Below are positions 12,235 to 24,030 of a stretch of 64,000 nucleotides of DNA, piece by piece. Made by a program: the position numbers and the translations under genes. Each line of letters begins with the position of its first letter. Within the stretch, counting starts at the first letter, position 1. The DNA comes from Crossaster papposus. Taxonomy: Eukaryota; Echinodermata; Asteroidea; Velatida; Solasteridae. The notes under the pieces were generated by a model. That model was not told where the DNA came from, ran no database searches, and saw nothing but the letters and a program-made list of their open reading frames with translations. The DNA lies in the NCBI GenBank assembly GCA_037893245.1, contig JBAIAA010000019.1, positions 1,054,001 through 1,118,000 on the forward strand, in the 5' to 3' direction.

Positions 12235-12870
12235 AGAGGAGGTATACAAGTACAAGTCCAAGGGAACAACTTATTACAAAATCACGTGTTTATCAGATCA
12301 TGTTTTTGTGCATTTTTTGTGTGACAAAAGCAGAAATACATGAAGCGTTGCCGAACCGAAGTCAGATGTACGTAAACGTAACAAAATCATATTTAATTAT
12401 CAAGAAGACCAACAATTAATTTTGTTTTCTATCAAAACTCACATTTTCTGTGCTGTGAATTATGTACTCACAGTAATTTTATTGAAAGACGTGTGCACCT
12501 TTTTATATATCAGATAATGTAAGCCATTTAGATATCTTTGTCATTGTGATCTAATAGTCACAGTTTGTTTTTTTAAATAAAACCTGTTTTACATGTCACG
12601 TAAGTCGTTTCTTGCATCGATAATAGTGTATAAACCCCAAGACATAAACAAAGATGGTTTTATAGTGGCTGTCATTTAGAAGATAACAAACTTTCTAAAA
12701 TAATTATGCAGTTATGAACTCTGTTTACTGTGTTAGTGATGCATACGACGTGGTAAAACACAAGATGAGCCCTTGGGGAACGTTCTCCCTGTATAAAGTG
12801 GGGCAGGTTCGCCCTGTGCCGGACTCACTTCACGATGGTGGGCGGACTTGCCCCATCAAATTTATATGCC
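12235..12870. repeat. Duplicated segment, copy 2 (right part)
   Basis: It continues the paralogy with copy 1 (compare 3421-3660): acaagtacaagggaacaact, atcacgtgtttatcagatca and gtggggcaggttcgccctgt. An extra block near 12370-12735 is absent from copy 1. Its TIRs were not found. Confidence 0.75.
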
Positions 12871-13639
12871 TATTATTTATTTAAACAAACTACCTTTTTA
12901 TATTTTAAGGTGAAATAAACACATATAGAGAGATATTCTGTTATTTATTAATGTCAGTTTGCAAAACTAGCACTCGTTTACATACTATGTTAATGAAACA
13001 AGAATACTTTGATAAATCAAGTTTTAAAAAGGTTATAAGCAACAGGTGGATAACATATTATGAATTACCATGACAAGTTGTTCCAAGTTGTACTTTACAA
13101 TCACTAAATAAACTTTTGATTAGAAATTACTGTGGTTCATAACTATTTTGTTTGTTAGTATTTTCAGTTTACATTTAGCAGTTTAAATATGAGAAAATAT
13201 TAGAGACATTTATAACTATTAAGGTTATAGCATTTTCGTTTAATATTCAACAGTTTAATGAGACAAAACTGTTGCTCAGAAATCACAAGTTGTGGTTCAT
13301 AATCATTTGGTTTGCTTCTATTCATTTATTGTAACAAACTAATAACGAGACTGAACTACATGATGTACAGCTACATATGCATGTGTTCTGTACGTAGGGC
13401 GTGACCAATTATGCCAATTGCGCTGATCTACGGAGTTATAACTCGGTTGCCACTATAATGTGAAATATAATGCGGGTTTTCGCCTATCTCTTAAATCAGA
13501 ATTGGTATCAATGTTTTGGATTCCTGTAAATATCCTTGTATTTATATGTACTGTTATTTTATTTGATGATGTATGCAGGGCCCCAAATGAAATCCAGTTT
13601 TAAACTGTTTGGGCACACCCTGAGTAAAGAAATGGAATA
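12871..13639. other. Non-coding stretch
   Basis: Strongly AT-rich, with many short stop-filled frames. Nothing is recognised. Confidence 0.4.
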
Positions 13640-13995
13640 AATAAATTAATACATTGCAGAGAGTAACACGCCTTTGGACATTACGAATTCTCTCCTCGAT
13701 ATGCAAACTAGACTTCAGGTCCTTTGACAGAACAACATCTAAATAGGTAATGGAGTAATGGTAGTGATATTAAGTTTACTTCCAATCAGAACCCAGAATG
13801 GGTCCGAAGACCAGAGACAAAATCTCGATAGAACCAAATACAAATTAAGGGAGATGATGAAAACCTTCCTTGTCTCGTGCATTTACAAATATTCATTTTC
13901 CTGCCGATGTTGTTGTTCCATTTAACTTCCACTGTCAAGTTAGTATACCACGAGCATCTCCACCAGTCATCACCAATGTTCTCACATAACATCGA
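13640..13995 (-). pseudogene. LINE reverse transcriptase fragment, internally deleted
   Basis: This is paralogous to 4480-5130. It shares the minus-strand block GDDWWRCSWYTNLTVEVKWN and the downstream end that matches gcagagagtaacacgccttt. The stretch that holds YADD in the other copy is missing, which leaves the two sides joined near 13805. Confidence 0.7.
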
Positions 13996-14009
13996 AAATG
14001 ATACATGAC

Positions 14010-14120
14010 TCGACTCGACTTGACCTTCTTGACCTAATGACTCGACTAGACTCGAGTCACTTCTTTAATATGACTCGACTCGACTCGAGTCACAACAATC
14101 AGTGACTCGACTTTTACACA
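14010..14120. repeat. TGACTCGACT-type short tandem repeat
   Basis: The words tgactcgact, cgactcgagt and gactcgac are repeated irregularly for about 110 bases. No function is inferred. Confidence 0.8.
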
Positions 14121-15393
14121 AGCTTCTCCTCTCGAAAAAAAAACAGTTCGAGAAGCATATTATTGCAGTGGCAGTTTGTGAATTAAAGTGGGGAAATCCA
14201 AAATCAACTTCACTGAGAACGTAATGATAATCTGTTCAATAAACACTTATAAACTTACCTATATCTTTCTTCTCCCTCTTGAAGATGTCGCTTCGCAACG
14301 AGACAATTTCGTACTGAAAAGTGGTGTTTATCCAAGCTCAGCAGACTCGCTATTGAACAAATCAGTGGAAACCAAATATATATATACACGGTTGCAGATT
14401 GATTCGTCACCGCCGGATTTTTGGTTGCGATTCATTGATATTTTTTTGTAAGAAAGAGATAATACTGCACGTGCTGTTGACTGTAAAGGGGAACAAAAGA
14501 CGATGAACGGTCGACTGGCTGCCAAACTGGGTGCGGGATGCGTGCTTTAGATTTTTAGTTCGGTGTTCAGTACTGCATTCGTCAAGGCCGAGGTTTGTTG
14601 CTTTTTTGAAATTTGTTATTTACCTACTGTGATTATAATGGATGCCGTGGGCGTGTGTCCCTGACAATGCAAAGGACACAATGGACTTCTTACAACTTTA
14701 ACAGAAAGTTGTTATGATAAGTGCGTAATAGCAATTCAAGGATAACCATGAAAGTGCAGGTAACTGCCAGCAACAGTTTAATTGGCATACCACAACGGGT
14801 ACACTGTGCCCGAAAAGGCGAAAATAACAGATTCTGATCCCTGAAACGCTACCTTGTACAGTTTTGGTGAACAATTCAAAATTGACAAATGCAATGTTTA
14901 CACGTGAAACCTTTCATAAAAAGCATGATTGTAGTACACTATAAACAAATGTTTGTGTTGTAAACACATATAATACAGTTAAAGGCCTTACACCCCAAAT
15001 TTACTTTTATAATGTCGCGATGGGAAAACTTAATTTTCGATTAACTTAATGAATTATAATAAATAACTTAAGAATGAGAAATTCCCTGCATTGTTATGCT
15101 TAAGAAAGGCCTAATAATATCGCATCTTTTTGCCGTTAGAAATGCAAAGACAATGTTTAATACAAAAACATATGAACAACTTTGCCCTGATTTTGTGCAA
15201 CAAACCAGGGACCCTCTGTGAAGCGCTACAACGTGGGGCCCTGACATTCTTTGTCACATTCTTTGCGAAACAGGTCAAATGGACTGGACCATTTTACACA
15301 ATAGGAGGGATTCTAGTTGCTGTATACAGTAAGGTTATACATGCAGTATAGTACACAACACAACATGTTGGAGTTAAAAACTGTTCAGCTAAA
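14121..15393. other. Non-coding stretch
   Basis: One open frame at 15130-15351 has a hydrophobic C-terminal half, but I do not recognise it and it has no clear splice sites. Nothing else is supported. Confidence 0.35.
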
Positions 15394-15735
15394 GCCATGT
15401 TCCCATTGGACTTAATTTTGTTAGAGTACCGCGACTTTTCTTTAGAATGACAACATTAAATCCAATGGGGACGCACGGTAAACTGACCTCCCTTTCAATT
15501 TACCGCGACCGTGATGTAAAATGAACAGGCCGAAAGAGGTCGCGGAAGACTTCCGCGCAGCCACGGTAAATTATCAGGGCCGCAATGTGTGACATTCTGC
15601 CAGTCTCGAACAGCGAATGAACCGTTCCGTCGCGGAATATAAGTCCAGGTGGGAACGCGTGGTAGATTCACGCTAAGGAATGCCGTGGTAAGTTTCCGCG
15701 TGGCCGCGGAAGAAAAAGTCCAATGGGAACACGGC
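15394..15735. mobile_element. TTAA-site MITE (GCCATGTTCCCATTGGACTT)
   Basis: The left end gccatgttcccattggactt mirrors the right end aagtccaatgggaacacggc. TTAA follows on the right (15736-15739) and TAAA precedes on the left (15390-15393). Internal cgcgg/ccgcg words are also arranged symmetrically. No coding capacity. Confidence 0.85.
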
Positions 15736-15739
15736 TTAA

Positions 15740-16290
15740 GTGTGGGTTTTCACGGGGCACGCGAACGATTTGCGAAGGATGCCGAAACAATGGCAAAGTT
15801 CAACATTCGGATAATTGTTTCTCCGAATGTGTCGCGACAATGCAGTTTGTGCGTAGTTCTCACAACGTATGTGCGAATGTCGTGTGTAGCGTTGGCGAAC
15901 TATGGCCAGTCAACATACACGAAGAACATGCGACTGACATGCAAACAACACGAATGTTGCACGAATTTCGGGCAATATTCATGCGGACATTTCGCGACAC
16001 ATGCGACACATGCGAACTTTTCGCGCATATTTTGCGAATAATGAACGTCGTGGGACATTCATGCGACATTCGTACATAATGTCGCGCGAATATCTTGCGA
16101 AAGGCTCGCGTTTGGTTCTTTGGCGAAGTCACCTGTTCTCAAGAAGTACGCGAACAGTTTGTGAATAGCTCGAACTAAAAACGATCGGACGAACTTCGCT
16201 GCTTTCGCGAGACATGCGTGAGACATTTTCCAAACTTTCGGACTCTGTTTGGGATTTTTGGGAATTTCTGGGGGGGGGGGGGGGGGGCTT
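15740..16290. repeat. Repeat rich in CGCGA/TTCGC words
   Basis: The words gcgacat, gcgaacttt and tcgcga recur in both orientations. The open frames here are by-products. It resembles the interior of other palindromic MITEs in the window, but no terminal repeats could be matched. A poly-G tract closes it at about 16270-16288. Confidence 0.4.
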
Positions 16291-16295
16291 ATTCA

Positions 16296-16578
16296 GAGGC
16301 CGTATGAAGACCAAATATTATATACTCAGCAGCTGTATTCGTGGGCTAAGGTGAATATTCCAGGAATACAATTTGATTTTGTGGACAAGAGTGAAATGCA
16401 ACAGTGCGGAGAATTCCTTGAGAGTCGATTTTCATCGGCACTGACTGTTCAGGGTACGCAACAGTTCCATGCTTTCTACCCGCACCCAGTTCAGCGGACT
16501 CACATCCAGGTGAAATTAATTTCAAGTGAACAAAATGCCAAGTCTGTGATAGTCATTAAGTTTCAAAAAGCGCAGTAA
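16296..16578 (+). CDS. Possible exon of an uncharacterised protein
   Basis: An open frame from an acceptor-like ttattcag to a TAA encodes about 94 residues, including YSWAKVNIPGIQFDFVDKSE and QFHAFYPHPVQRTHIQVKLI. Its codon use and composition look protein-like, unlike the flanking repeats. The GTQQFHAFYPHP block resembles C-terminal regions of uncharacterised invertebrate proteins often found with mobile DNA. Upstream exons were not found. It ends about 115 bases before the LINE at 16690. Confidence 0.4.
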
Positions 16579-16689
16579 TGAATGAGTAAGGTAACTTTGA
16601 TTGCGATATTTTTGCCCTCGAAAATGTCAAAAGCTTCGTCATATGCGCACGACCTACGCACGACGTGCGTGATGCTCGCAAAATCTTCA

Positions 16690-18285
16690 GGTTGAAATGA
16701 TTTATTTGGATTTTTCGAAAGCTTTTGATAGCGTGTCGCACAACTTACTTATTCATAAATTGAAATCTTTTGGTTTTCACTCAGAGCTGCTTGGCTGGTT
16801 TAAATCATATTTATCCTGCCGTCAACAAAAAGTGGTTGTGGACGGACGTAGCTGTGATTGGTTACCGGTTGTTTCTGGTGTTGCTCTGTTTTAGGGACTT
16901 TGCTTTTTATTTTATGTGTAAATGACATGCCCAGCTCTGTCCATCACTCCACAATGGCATTATTTGCTGACGATTCCAAGTGTTTGAGAACCATTGAGAC
17001 CGCTTCAGATTGTAAACTTTTACAGGATGACATTAATTCCTTGTATTCATGGAGTATGAAGTGGGATTTGCATTTTAATATATCTAAATGCCAGATCATC
17101 TCCATCTCGCGGCGAAAACAATTGGTCAGATTTGATTATAAATTGAACGGTATTTTTCTTGAACGTACAGAGTCGGTCAGAGATCTTGGTGTTGATATTT
17201 CCTCTTCTTTTATTTGGAAAGAGCATGTGAATCATATTGTTGGCAAATGTAACAAAAAGATGGGGATGATCAAGCGTACTGTTGGTTTTGATGCTCCAGC
17301 TAGAGTCTCTAAGACACTTTATGTATCATTGATACGAAGTAACTTGGAGTACTGCAGTCCAGTATGGAGTGGTACATCGAAACGCAATTATAGGGTTACT
17401 TGAAGGTGTTCAAAGACGTGCTACTAAATTTATGATGCACTACCCGGGAATAGATTACAAATCGCGCTTGGTTAGTCTCGAGTTGTTACCTTTGTCTTTC
17501 AGACGAGAAATCCAGAACCTTGTGTACTTTTTTAAATGAAAGGCTCATCATTACGATACAACTCTGGACACTTTTGTTCAGTTCAACTCTACCCAGGGCC
17601 GTCCTACCACAAGACTGTCTGCTGATCCTTTTAAATTATTTGTTCCCCATTGTAATTCCGAATCTCATAAAGCTTTTTATTTTCAGCACTTAGTTAGCAC
17701 ATGGAATCAACTCCCACTTGTAGTCAGATCAGATTCTTCATTTTCATCTTTTAAGAACCAGGTTTTGGAGTTTTACAAAACTAAATTCAACTACAGCTTT
17801 GATTCCGATAAATGTTTGCACTTGGGTGTCTCATTGCCGTTGTACTGGCTGCAGGTTTTAGCAAATTCCCATTTTTCTTGTCAGTTGTCCAATTGACATT
17901 AATACAATTAGATCATGTAGGCCTATTGCATTTCTGTTTTTTTCCTTTCTTTCGTTAATTCTTCCCTTCTCCTTTAAGTCGTTTTTCGACTTCAGTCGTT
18001 TTTCGTTTTTTTTTTTTTTTTCCCCCGAAATTTTAAAGTAAAGGATCTCGTTTTCTTGTGGTAGGATGGCTTTGTAGAGGTGCTAGTCGCCTGTTCCGTC
18101 TTGCCACTCACTGGCTCAGTTCAAGTTATATTCGTTTGAGGTATTTATTTTGTAAATTTAAAAAAAATGTATAATAGTGTTTTTTTATTTGTTTTATGAA
18201 TGACTATAATTTTGATACTGTGTATCCTGTAATGTTCTTATTTTTCAGCCAGTGGAAAAGTGTAATAAAATAAAGAAATAAAATG
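16690..18285 (+). mobile_element. 5'-truncated LINE (non-LTR retrotransposon)
   Basis: It starts abruptly inside the reverse transcriptase domain at MIYLDFSKAFDSVSHNLL. It continues through a VSGV segment and the FADD catalytic box (ALFADDSKCLRTIETA), then the thumb region (HFNISKCQIISISRRKQ; YCSPVWSGTSKRN). A stop and frame changes occur near 16892, 17401 and 17538. The C-terminal region ends at about 17897. A 3' UTR follows, ending in an A-rich taataaaataaagaaataaa tail near 18280. The endonuclease domain is missing. 5' truncation plus an A-rich tail is the usual result of target-primed reverse transcription. It is a dead copy of the Jockey/CR1-like group. Confidence 0.9.
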
Positions 18286-18766
18286 AGGAAAGTCGGCCTA
18301 ACATTAACTGTTTAAAAACACTGTAAACGTCGAACTAAGTACAGCTAGCTACGCACGTACGTATAGCGAAGCACACTTTCACCAACTGATCATTTTTCAG
18401 TCACTCTTTCTTTCTCTTTTGTAATTTTACAGTTTTGGATGACATTTTGCCTTATGCCTACGGTTTATTCTTCCGAAATAGCCACAGCCTTTAGAGCTCC
18501 GTCATAAGCCATGAAGTTCTGACATTGACGACACACGTGTTGCTGTTGTTAAGCACCGCCATTTTCCGCGCGTTGGTTGACCTCTTAGGTAGGTCATGAC
18601 AGAGGCTAATGGGCATATGTCCATATCTTCATATCCTCTTAAGGGTGGCACAGAGTGTGCTATAGATCAGTATCAACTCTTCTCCCTTATTAGGAGGGCG
18701 GCACAGAGTGTGCTCTCGACAGGCCCGCTGGAAAACATTTTTTTCAAGGGGGTGCTGAGAATTTAA
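18286..18766. other. Non-coding stretch
   Basis: A ~25 bp phrase, gggtggcacagagtgtgct, is repeated at about 18640 and 18694. Otherwise nothing is recognised. Confidence 0.4.
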
Positions 18767-18826
18767 CCAGTTCGCACCGGGTTTGTTTTCAAGTTACCGA
18801 GACCACTGGCGGGATTATTTTTCATC
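18767..18826. mobile_element. MITE family A, left end fragment
   Basis: TTAA (18763-18766) is followed by ccagttcgcaccggg and a divergent match to the left ~60 bases of the complete copy at 62737. The rest of the element is absent. Confidence 0.65.
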
Positions 18827-18982
18827 GAAAAAAAAACCTGAAAAAACTACAAGATGCTAACACCTAGTTTCTTAGCACCGTTATTTACATGATTTGCCAA
18901 TATTCTGTCGCCTATGGCATTTTTTCCCTCTGCAGTCAGGCCGTGATAATAGCGACCTTTCGATTCGGGACGGGAGACAAAG

Positions 18983-19802
18983 TAGACTTGATCCAAGTCG
19001 GGATTCTGTGGTAACATTGCTCATGGTCATCCACACCGTGCGCCTCGCGTCACGTCCACGCTTATCAGTAGCGCGCCCTCATGTGCCGCCCATGCTCATT
19101 TGTGTGGTTCAGAAACCCCGACTTGACGAATCTGCCACACGTTTGTACACAACCTATGGGCTCATCTACCGAAAACGGTAGCGGCCAATCAAATTGCAGA
19201 ATTGTATAAATTAGCATATATCTGTAATAATATGAACTTTGACCCAGTTGTGTGACGGACGAACGTGGACATTGTAATGTACAATGTACATAATTATGTA
19301 CATACACACGTACATAGTGTACATTATGTGTACAATATGTACAAACGGTTTAATAGTCTAGCTATCGTGTACATTTCCCGGCCGTTAAGTTTGCACTATA
19401 CCGTACTCTAACTAAATAAACGAAGTATTAACACAGTTATTGAATTTGAAAAAGGCATCTAGTGACAGTACTGCCTACCATTCCTCCATAGTCCGTTAGC
19501 GGTCTAGCTAGTCCGTACTCCGATTGGCGGGCTTATTTGGCATACATTGCGCATAACCATGTGATGCGTATGCAAATAATTTATGAATAACTACATATCA
19601 CCGCGGGGGGTTTGATTGGCCGATCCGTCAAGTCGGATTTACTGCACTGACATGGTGACATCACGTTGATGCCGATAGCGGAACGACAACCAGATGAGGG
19701 CGCCCTTTATCTAAGGACAACAAAGCATGCACATTCGGCCAGATTAACGAAAGCAAATTGGTAGTCTTAACTCCATGGTAAGTCCGACTTGGGTCAAGTC
19801 TA
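18983..19802. mobile_element. 820 bp TIR element with 9-bp target duplication, copy 1
   Basis: The ends tagacttgatccaagtcggg and ccgacttgggtcaagtcta are inverted repeats. A perfect 9-bp duplication, GAGACAAAG, flanks it (18974-18982, 19803-19811). The host repeat appears uninterrupted near 19980 (aagacaaagagaacag). Nine-base duplications are characteristic of Mutator-like elements. A full second copy with a different 9-bp duplication is at 34134-34977. No transposase is encoded. Confidence 0.9.
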
Positions 19803-20093
19803 GAGACAAAGAGGACAGTAATCCAAGCAAAAACATCGATCTGCGCATGCGCGAAACCGAACATGTCTTCGTCATGTCGAGTTTGGGAACGGTTTCGCGT
19901 GAAATAGCGTCCGGTCTGTAAGCACTACGGCGTGGTATATTTTGTACACGTTGTCGTGGTTGCGATTCAGAACGGAAGACAAAGAGAACAGCAAGCCGAG
20001 CGAAAACAATAATCTGCGCATGCGCGAAACCGACCATGTCTCTGTCCGGACGTCCTGTTGTATCTAGATGGGCTTGGGTAACCACATTTTTAA

Positions 20094-20864
20094 GGCCCTG
20101 TCACACATTGACGACCTCGATACAGTTCTCGTAACGTTTTTGAAAAGGTGACAGAACGCAGAAGAACGGGGAGGTATGAGGAAAGGCACTAGATGGTAGT
20201 ATAAGATCGTTGTAGAACAGGCTCCGTTCTCTTGATAAAATGGTCATAAGGCGCCCTTAGAGCGTCGTCGTACAGTGCATGTACCGTTCTTGCCGCACCC
20301 TGTCATCGTTCATTTGCGTTCATTCTTTGTTCTAGAACGTTCTCCTCTGCTCATCTGCCAACCTCAACGTTCCAGTACAGTTTGAGTACAGTTCATTAAC
20401 GATCGAGTACAGATCTGGTACAGTCGTGCTGTATATAAAACAAATTCTTGAAGATATAGCTGTGATTATTCGATATACGATGTGCTCTGCTTGAATGTAG
20501 TCGACGGAATGATCGAGATGCTGAGTTCCGTCGGCATTTTATACAAATTGTCAAGGATCGCAAGACGGGCGCAGAGAACGGTACATGGTCAGATGACGGA
20601 CGGAGGAAGGTCGTAAAGAGCGGACGAAGAACGGCAGAAGAACTTTGTAGAACGCGGTAAAACTTATACCGGGCGGCAATGGGACGAAGGAAAGACGTAC
20701 GAAACGGAGGAAGGACTGTATAAAGACTTTAGAGGGACGCAATCAGGTCGGTCAGTCAGAGACGAGGGAGAATTTGACGGCAAAGTTGAAACGTTATGGT
20801 CAGAAAAGACAAGTTCAAGAACGCAATAAGGTCGTACGGCAAGAACGCTATAGTGTGACAGGGC
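20094..20864. mobile_element. TTAA-site MITE (GGCCCTGTCACAC)
   Basis: TTAA (20090-20093) precedes ggccctgtcacacattg. The right end tatagtgtgacagggc is followed by TTTT/TTTA. The interior is rich in gtacagt and gaacg words in both orientations. No coding capacity. Confidence 0.8.
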
Positions 20865-22314
20865 TTTTACCAAGCCAACTGGCCATTGTCCAACGTACCG
20901 CTTATATTTTGTTGCACCTGCGCCTGCTCTATGAAAAGACCTATGTAGATTAAAAGTCATAACAAAGTTGTTGACTATGAAGAGTCTTCTGTATGACATC
21001 AATGCACCGAGTAATCCTGATTTACAGTATGAAAATGACAGCTATTGATTTGTAATTATCTTTCGCCCCCAGAATGGATGTTTTCTAACATGAAATTTCA
21101 GAAACATGTAAATTCATATAAATAGAGCTTTTTATTCCCAAAACTGCTTCCATATCACTTCTAGGTCTTAGAAAACATCTGAGAATGTTGTTTGAGATAG
21201 GCTCAAGTAAAAACCTTCTACTTTTAGAAGCACAGTTTCAAACATAAAACATCAGTATTAAAAAACCTTGTGATTTTTTGTTCCATATTTGCATAACCAC
21301 CAAGTTTAGATAATTTATCCATGGACATAATTATGATGTTTTTCAAGGCCGCAAAAATAACCCAAATCCCCCCCCCCCCCCCCCCCCCCCACAAACAAAA
21401 ACTATTTAAAAAGTCCTAAGCATTCCAAATCTGTTTTCAGCTCACTTCTATGTCTTAGAAAACATAAGGAACGCATACTAGTGTACACAATATACCGCTC
21501 TGTCGTGCTTACAGACCGGACACTTTTTCACCCAAAAAACCGTACCCAAACTCAACAGGACGGAGACATGTTTGGCTTCGCGCATGCGCAGATCGATGTT
21601 TTTGGCTCGGCTTATCGTCCTCCTTGTCTCCCGTCGCAAATCGAAAGCTCGCTTTTAGCGAGCTTTCGATTCGCGACGGAAGATGGGAAAGCCACAAATC
21701 TTGAATTTCCCAAAAGTGCAAAAAAATTAATAATTTCATGCAGAATGTTTAAACATTTTCCAATAAGTTGGACTTTTTACGGTTGTGTGATTTTTATTTT
21801 GAATGTATTATTTTAATTTAGCGACGGGGCGCCATACTTACGGTCAGACCCCGTCCTATGTTCGCGTGCAAGCTTATAGGCTAGCACTGCATGCATGACT
21901 AGCGTCTTGTTTCTAGCCATCTGCCAAGTGGTCGCTAGGCTATGTGTATAGTACCCAACTTATCAGCTTTGCAGTACAACATGTGCAAGTCCGTGCATAA
22001 AATGGCGCCAATTTACTGTACAGCTTTATGTAATTGTATGCAGCAATATATACAAATATTTGCAAGCCCAGCTGAAAAGCACCCCTTCAAGAATTTCAAA
22101 GGAGACTAAGGAACAATAGTTGGACAATTTGAATGTCAAGAAATTACTGGACGCAGCTGATAATTCTTGGCTGTATAAATTCAATGGAGACAATGAAACT
22201 AGGGTGTTGAATAGACCTAATCACTGAAGCGTGATACATGATAGAGCGTATACACGTATACACGTCCACCGAGTCAACAAAGCATGCTTGGCAACGTCGA
22301 CGTATATTCACGTC
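20865..22314. repeat. Repeat-derived stretch
   Basis: A segment near 21500-21690 carries gcgcatgcgcagatcgatg and the tetramer-rich gctcgcttttagcgagc hairpin. It is related in inverted orientation to the repeat at 19820-20050 (ctgcgcatgcgcgaaacc). A poly-C tract is at about 21370-21390. No gene is recognised. Confidence 0.45.
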
Positions 22315-22505
22315 CACACACGTTTGTTTATGGTGTAAATCGAGGAGTGTCTTTGTTCCTCTCGAAAATTTCCTTTGTTTGTACTCTAACTTTTTCCGAC
22401 GGCTCTCATTGGTTTTGTACACGAATCTCAATCGAGGTCGTCCTCGATTCTAACCCTAACCCCAATTCACCTTCGTGTCGCCAGGTAAGTGTCCTCCATT
22501 TACAC
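22315..22505. repeat. Dispersed repeat, copy 1 (inverted partner at 26158)
   Basis: The sequence gtttgtttatggtgtaaatc through gtgtcgccagg matches 26158-26335 in reverse orientation. It includes the telomere-like word ctaaccctaaccccaattc. Two copies 3.8 kb apart in opposite orientation are present. Confidence 0.8.
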
Positions 22506-22683
22506 CATAAACAAACGCACCGCTGTGTATGTCATACATGTCAGTCGTGTATACCCGTCCTCCGCAGCGCCAGCGGGTAACTTTGAACGTAAATACACGT
22601 CAACCGCAACAACCAAGGAAACTTTTTTCAGCGTATGTTTTCACGTCTTCCGCAGAATTAACGCGTCATCCGTGGATAGTTAA

Positions 22684-23799
22684 AGCCCCAGTCCCACTGA
22701 AGCCGGATATGCTACGGATCGCCCCGGATCGCCCCGAATGGCCCCGGTTGAAGCAGACGTTTGATCCAGGGTCATCCGGGGTGGACCGGGAAGGCAATCG
22801 AAAAAAAAGTGACATGTTCCCCGGTCCTACTACGGTTATACTACGGTTTTACTACGGTTCCGCCACGGATGGGCCCGGATCATCCCGGTTCGAGCACTGA
22901 CCTCAACACCTGGACGGATCATTGTCCATATTCTGCTGTGCTAACACTTGAAGTCGGCGCGAACTGGAAGTGCAACATGGCGTCACTGCTGTGAGCCAAT
23001 GAAATGTCCAGTTGTAGAGGTCAGTGGATTTACCAACCAACTGAACTCTACACCTGGACATTTCATTGGCTCACAGAGTGACTTCGTGGGTCCGCCATGT
23101 TGCACTTCTCTGCATGCCGACTTCAAAATGAAACAATGGATGATCTGTCCATGTATAGAGGTCAGTGGGTTCGAGCCTGTTTTTCCCTCATGACCCCGGA
23201 AGGTCACTGATTCACTACGGTTCCGCCACGGTTTCACTACGGATGCGCCACGGTTCATCCCGGATGTGCCACGGTTCACCCCGGATGACCACGGATACAC
23301 TACGGTTCATCCTGGTTCATCCGGGAAAAACCGTAGTGAATCCGTGGTGACACCGTAGTGAATCCGTGGTGAACCGTAGTGTATCCGGGGTCATCCGTAG
23401 TGGAACCGTAGTGGAACCGTGTGTGAACCCAACTCCCGTTTCATCCCGGATAAACACGGTTACACTACGGTTACGCTACGGTTTATCCCGGATACACTAC
23501 GGATCATCAAGGTCGCACTACGGTTTCACTACGGTTTCACTACGGTTCTCTGCCGCCCCCTCTCTCTTCCCGGATGGCCCCGGATCACCCCGGATGCTAG
23601 ATGTTGATCCGGGGTGACGCTCGACTTCCCGGACGTACTACGGATGTCCCCGGATGGTCCCGGATGTCCCCGGATGGTCCCGGATTGGCTACGGTTCATC
23701 ACGGTTTGACTACGGTTCCACTCCCGGATGACCCCGGATATGAACCGTAGTGCATCCGGGGTGATCCGTAGCGTATCCGGCTTTCGGTGGGACTGGGGC
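22684..23799. mobile_element. TTAA-site MITE with CTACGG subrepeats
   Basis: TTAA flanks both ends (22680-22683 and 23800-23803). The termini agccccagtcccactgaagc and gctttcggtgggactggggc are inverted repeats. The interior is built from dozens of short words (ctacggtt, ccccggat, and their complements ccgtagtg, atccgggg) in both orientations. The open frames across it follow these repeats. Another palindromic element is nested at 22896-23178. Confidence 0.9.
22896..23178. mobile_element. Nested palindromic MITE
   Basis: The left arm cactgacctcaacacctgga is mirrored by tccatgtatagaggtcagtg at the right. Inside, ggaagtgcaacatggcg and cgccatgttgcacttc, and catttcattggctcacag with its complement, pair up as a near-perfect hairpin. 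It interrupts the CTACGG subrepeat array of the host MITE. Confidence 0.8.
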
Positions 23800-23879
23800 T
23801 TAACGATGTTTTGGCCTTGCTCGGGACGTGTTTTTTCGTCATTCGTTTAAGTTTGTGAAAAGAAATTGCGGATATTTTC

Positions 23880-23897
23880 TTCCGGCGCGAACTGGTT
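23880..23897. mobile_element. MITE family A, right-end remnant
   Basis: ttccggcgcgaactggttta matches the terminal repeat of family A. Only this end is visible. Confidence 0.4.
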
Positions 23898-24030
23898 TAG
23901 GACAATCATTTCGGCGTGGGGTCCAGGGCCCACTCACGGGCCGCAGAAGACCCCTACTACCGTAGGAGTGTTGCGAATGATGAACTTTTTGGTGGCAGTA
24001 AACCAAACACGTAATATAAGTATAGCGACC

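Noticed and set aside
15860..16132. Frames in the CGCGA-rich region
   Set aside because: Dense overlapping frames on both strands from short repeated words, with no recognisable protein.
22783..22800. DREG-like translation resembling a topoisomerase TOPRIM motif
   Set aside because: It lies in the CTACGG MITE with no surrounding homology to topoisomerases.
22529..22900. Long open frames across the CTACGG-rich MITE
   Set aside because: They follow the repeat words and have no domain; similar frames exist on both strands.
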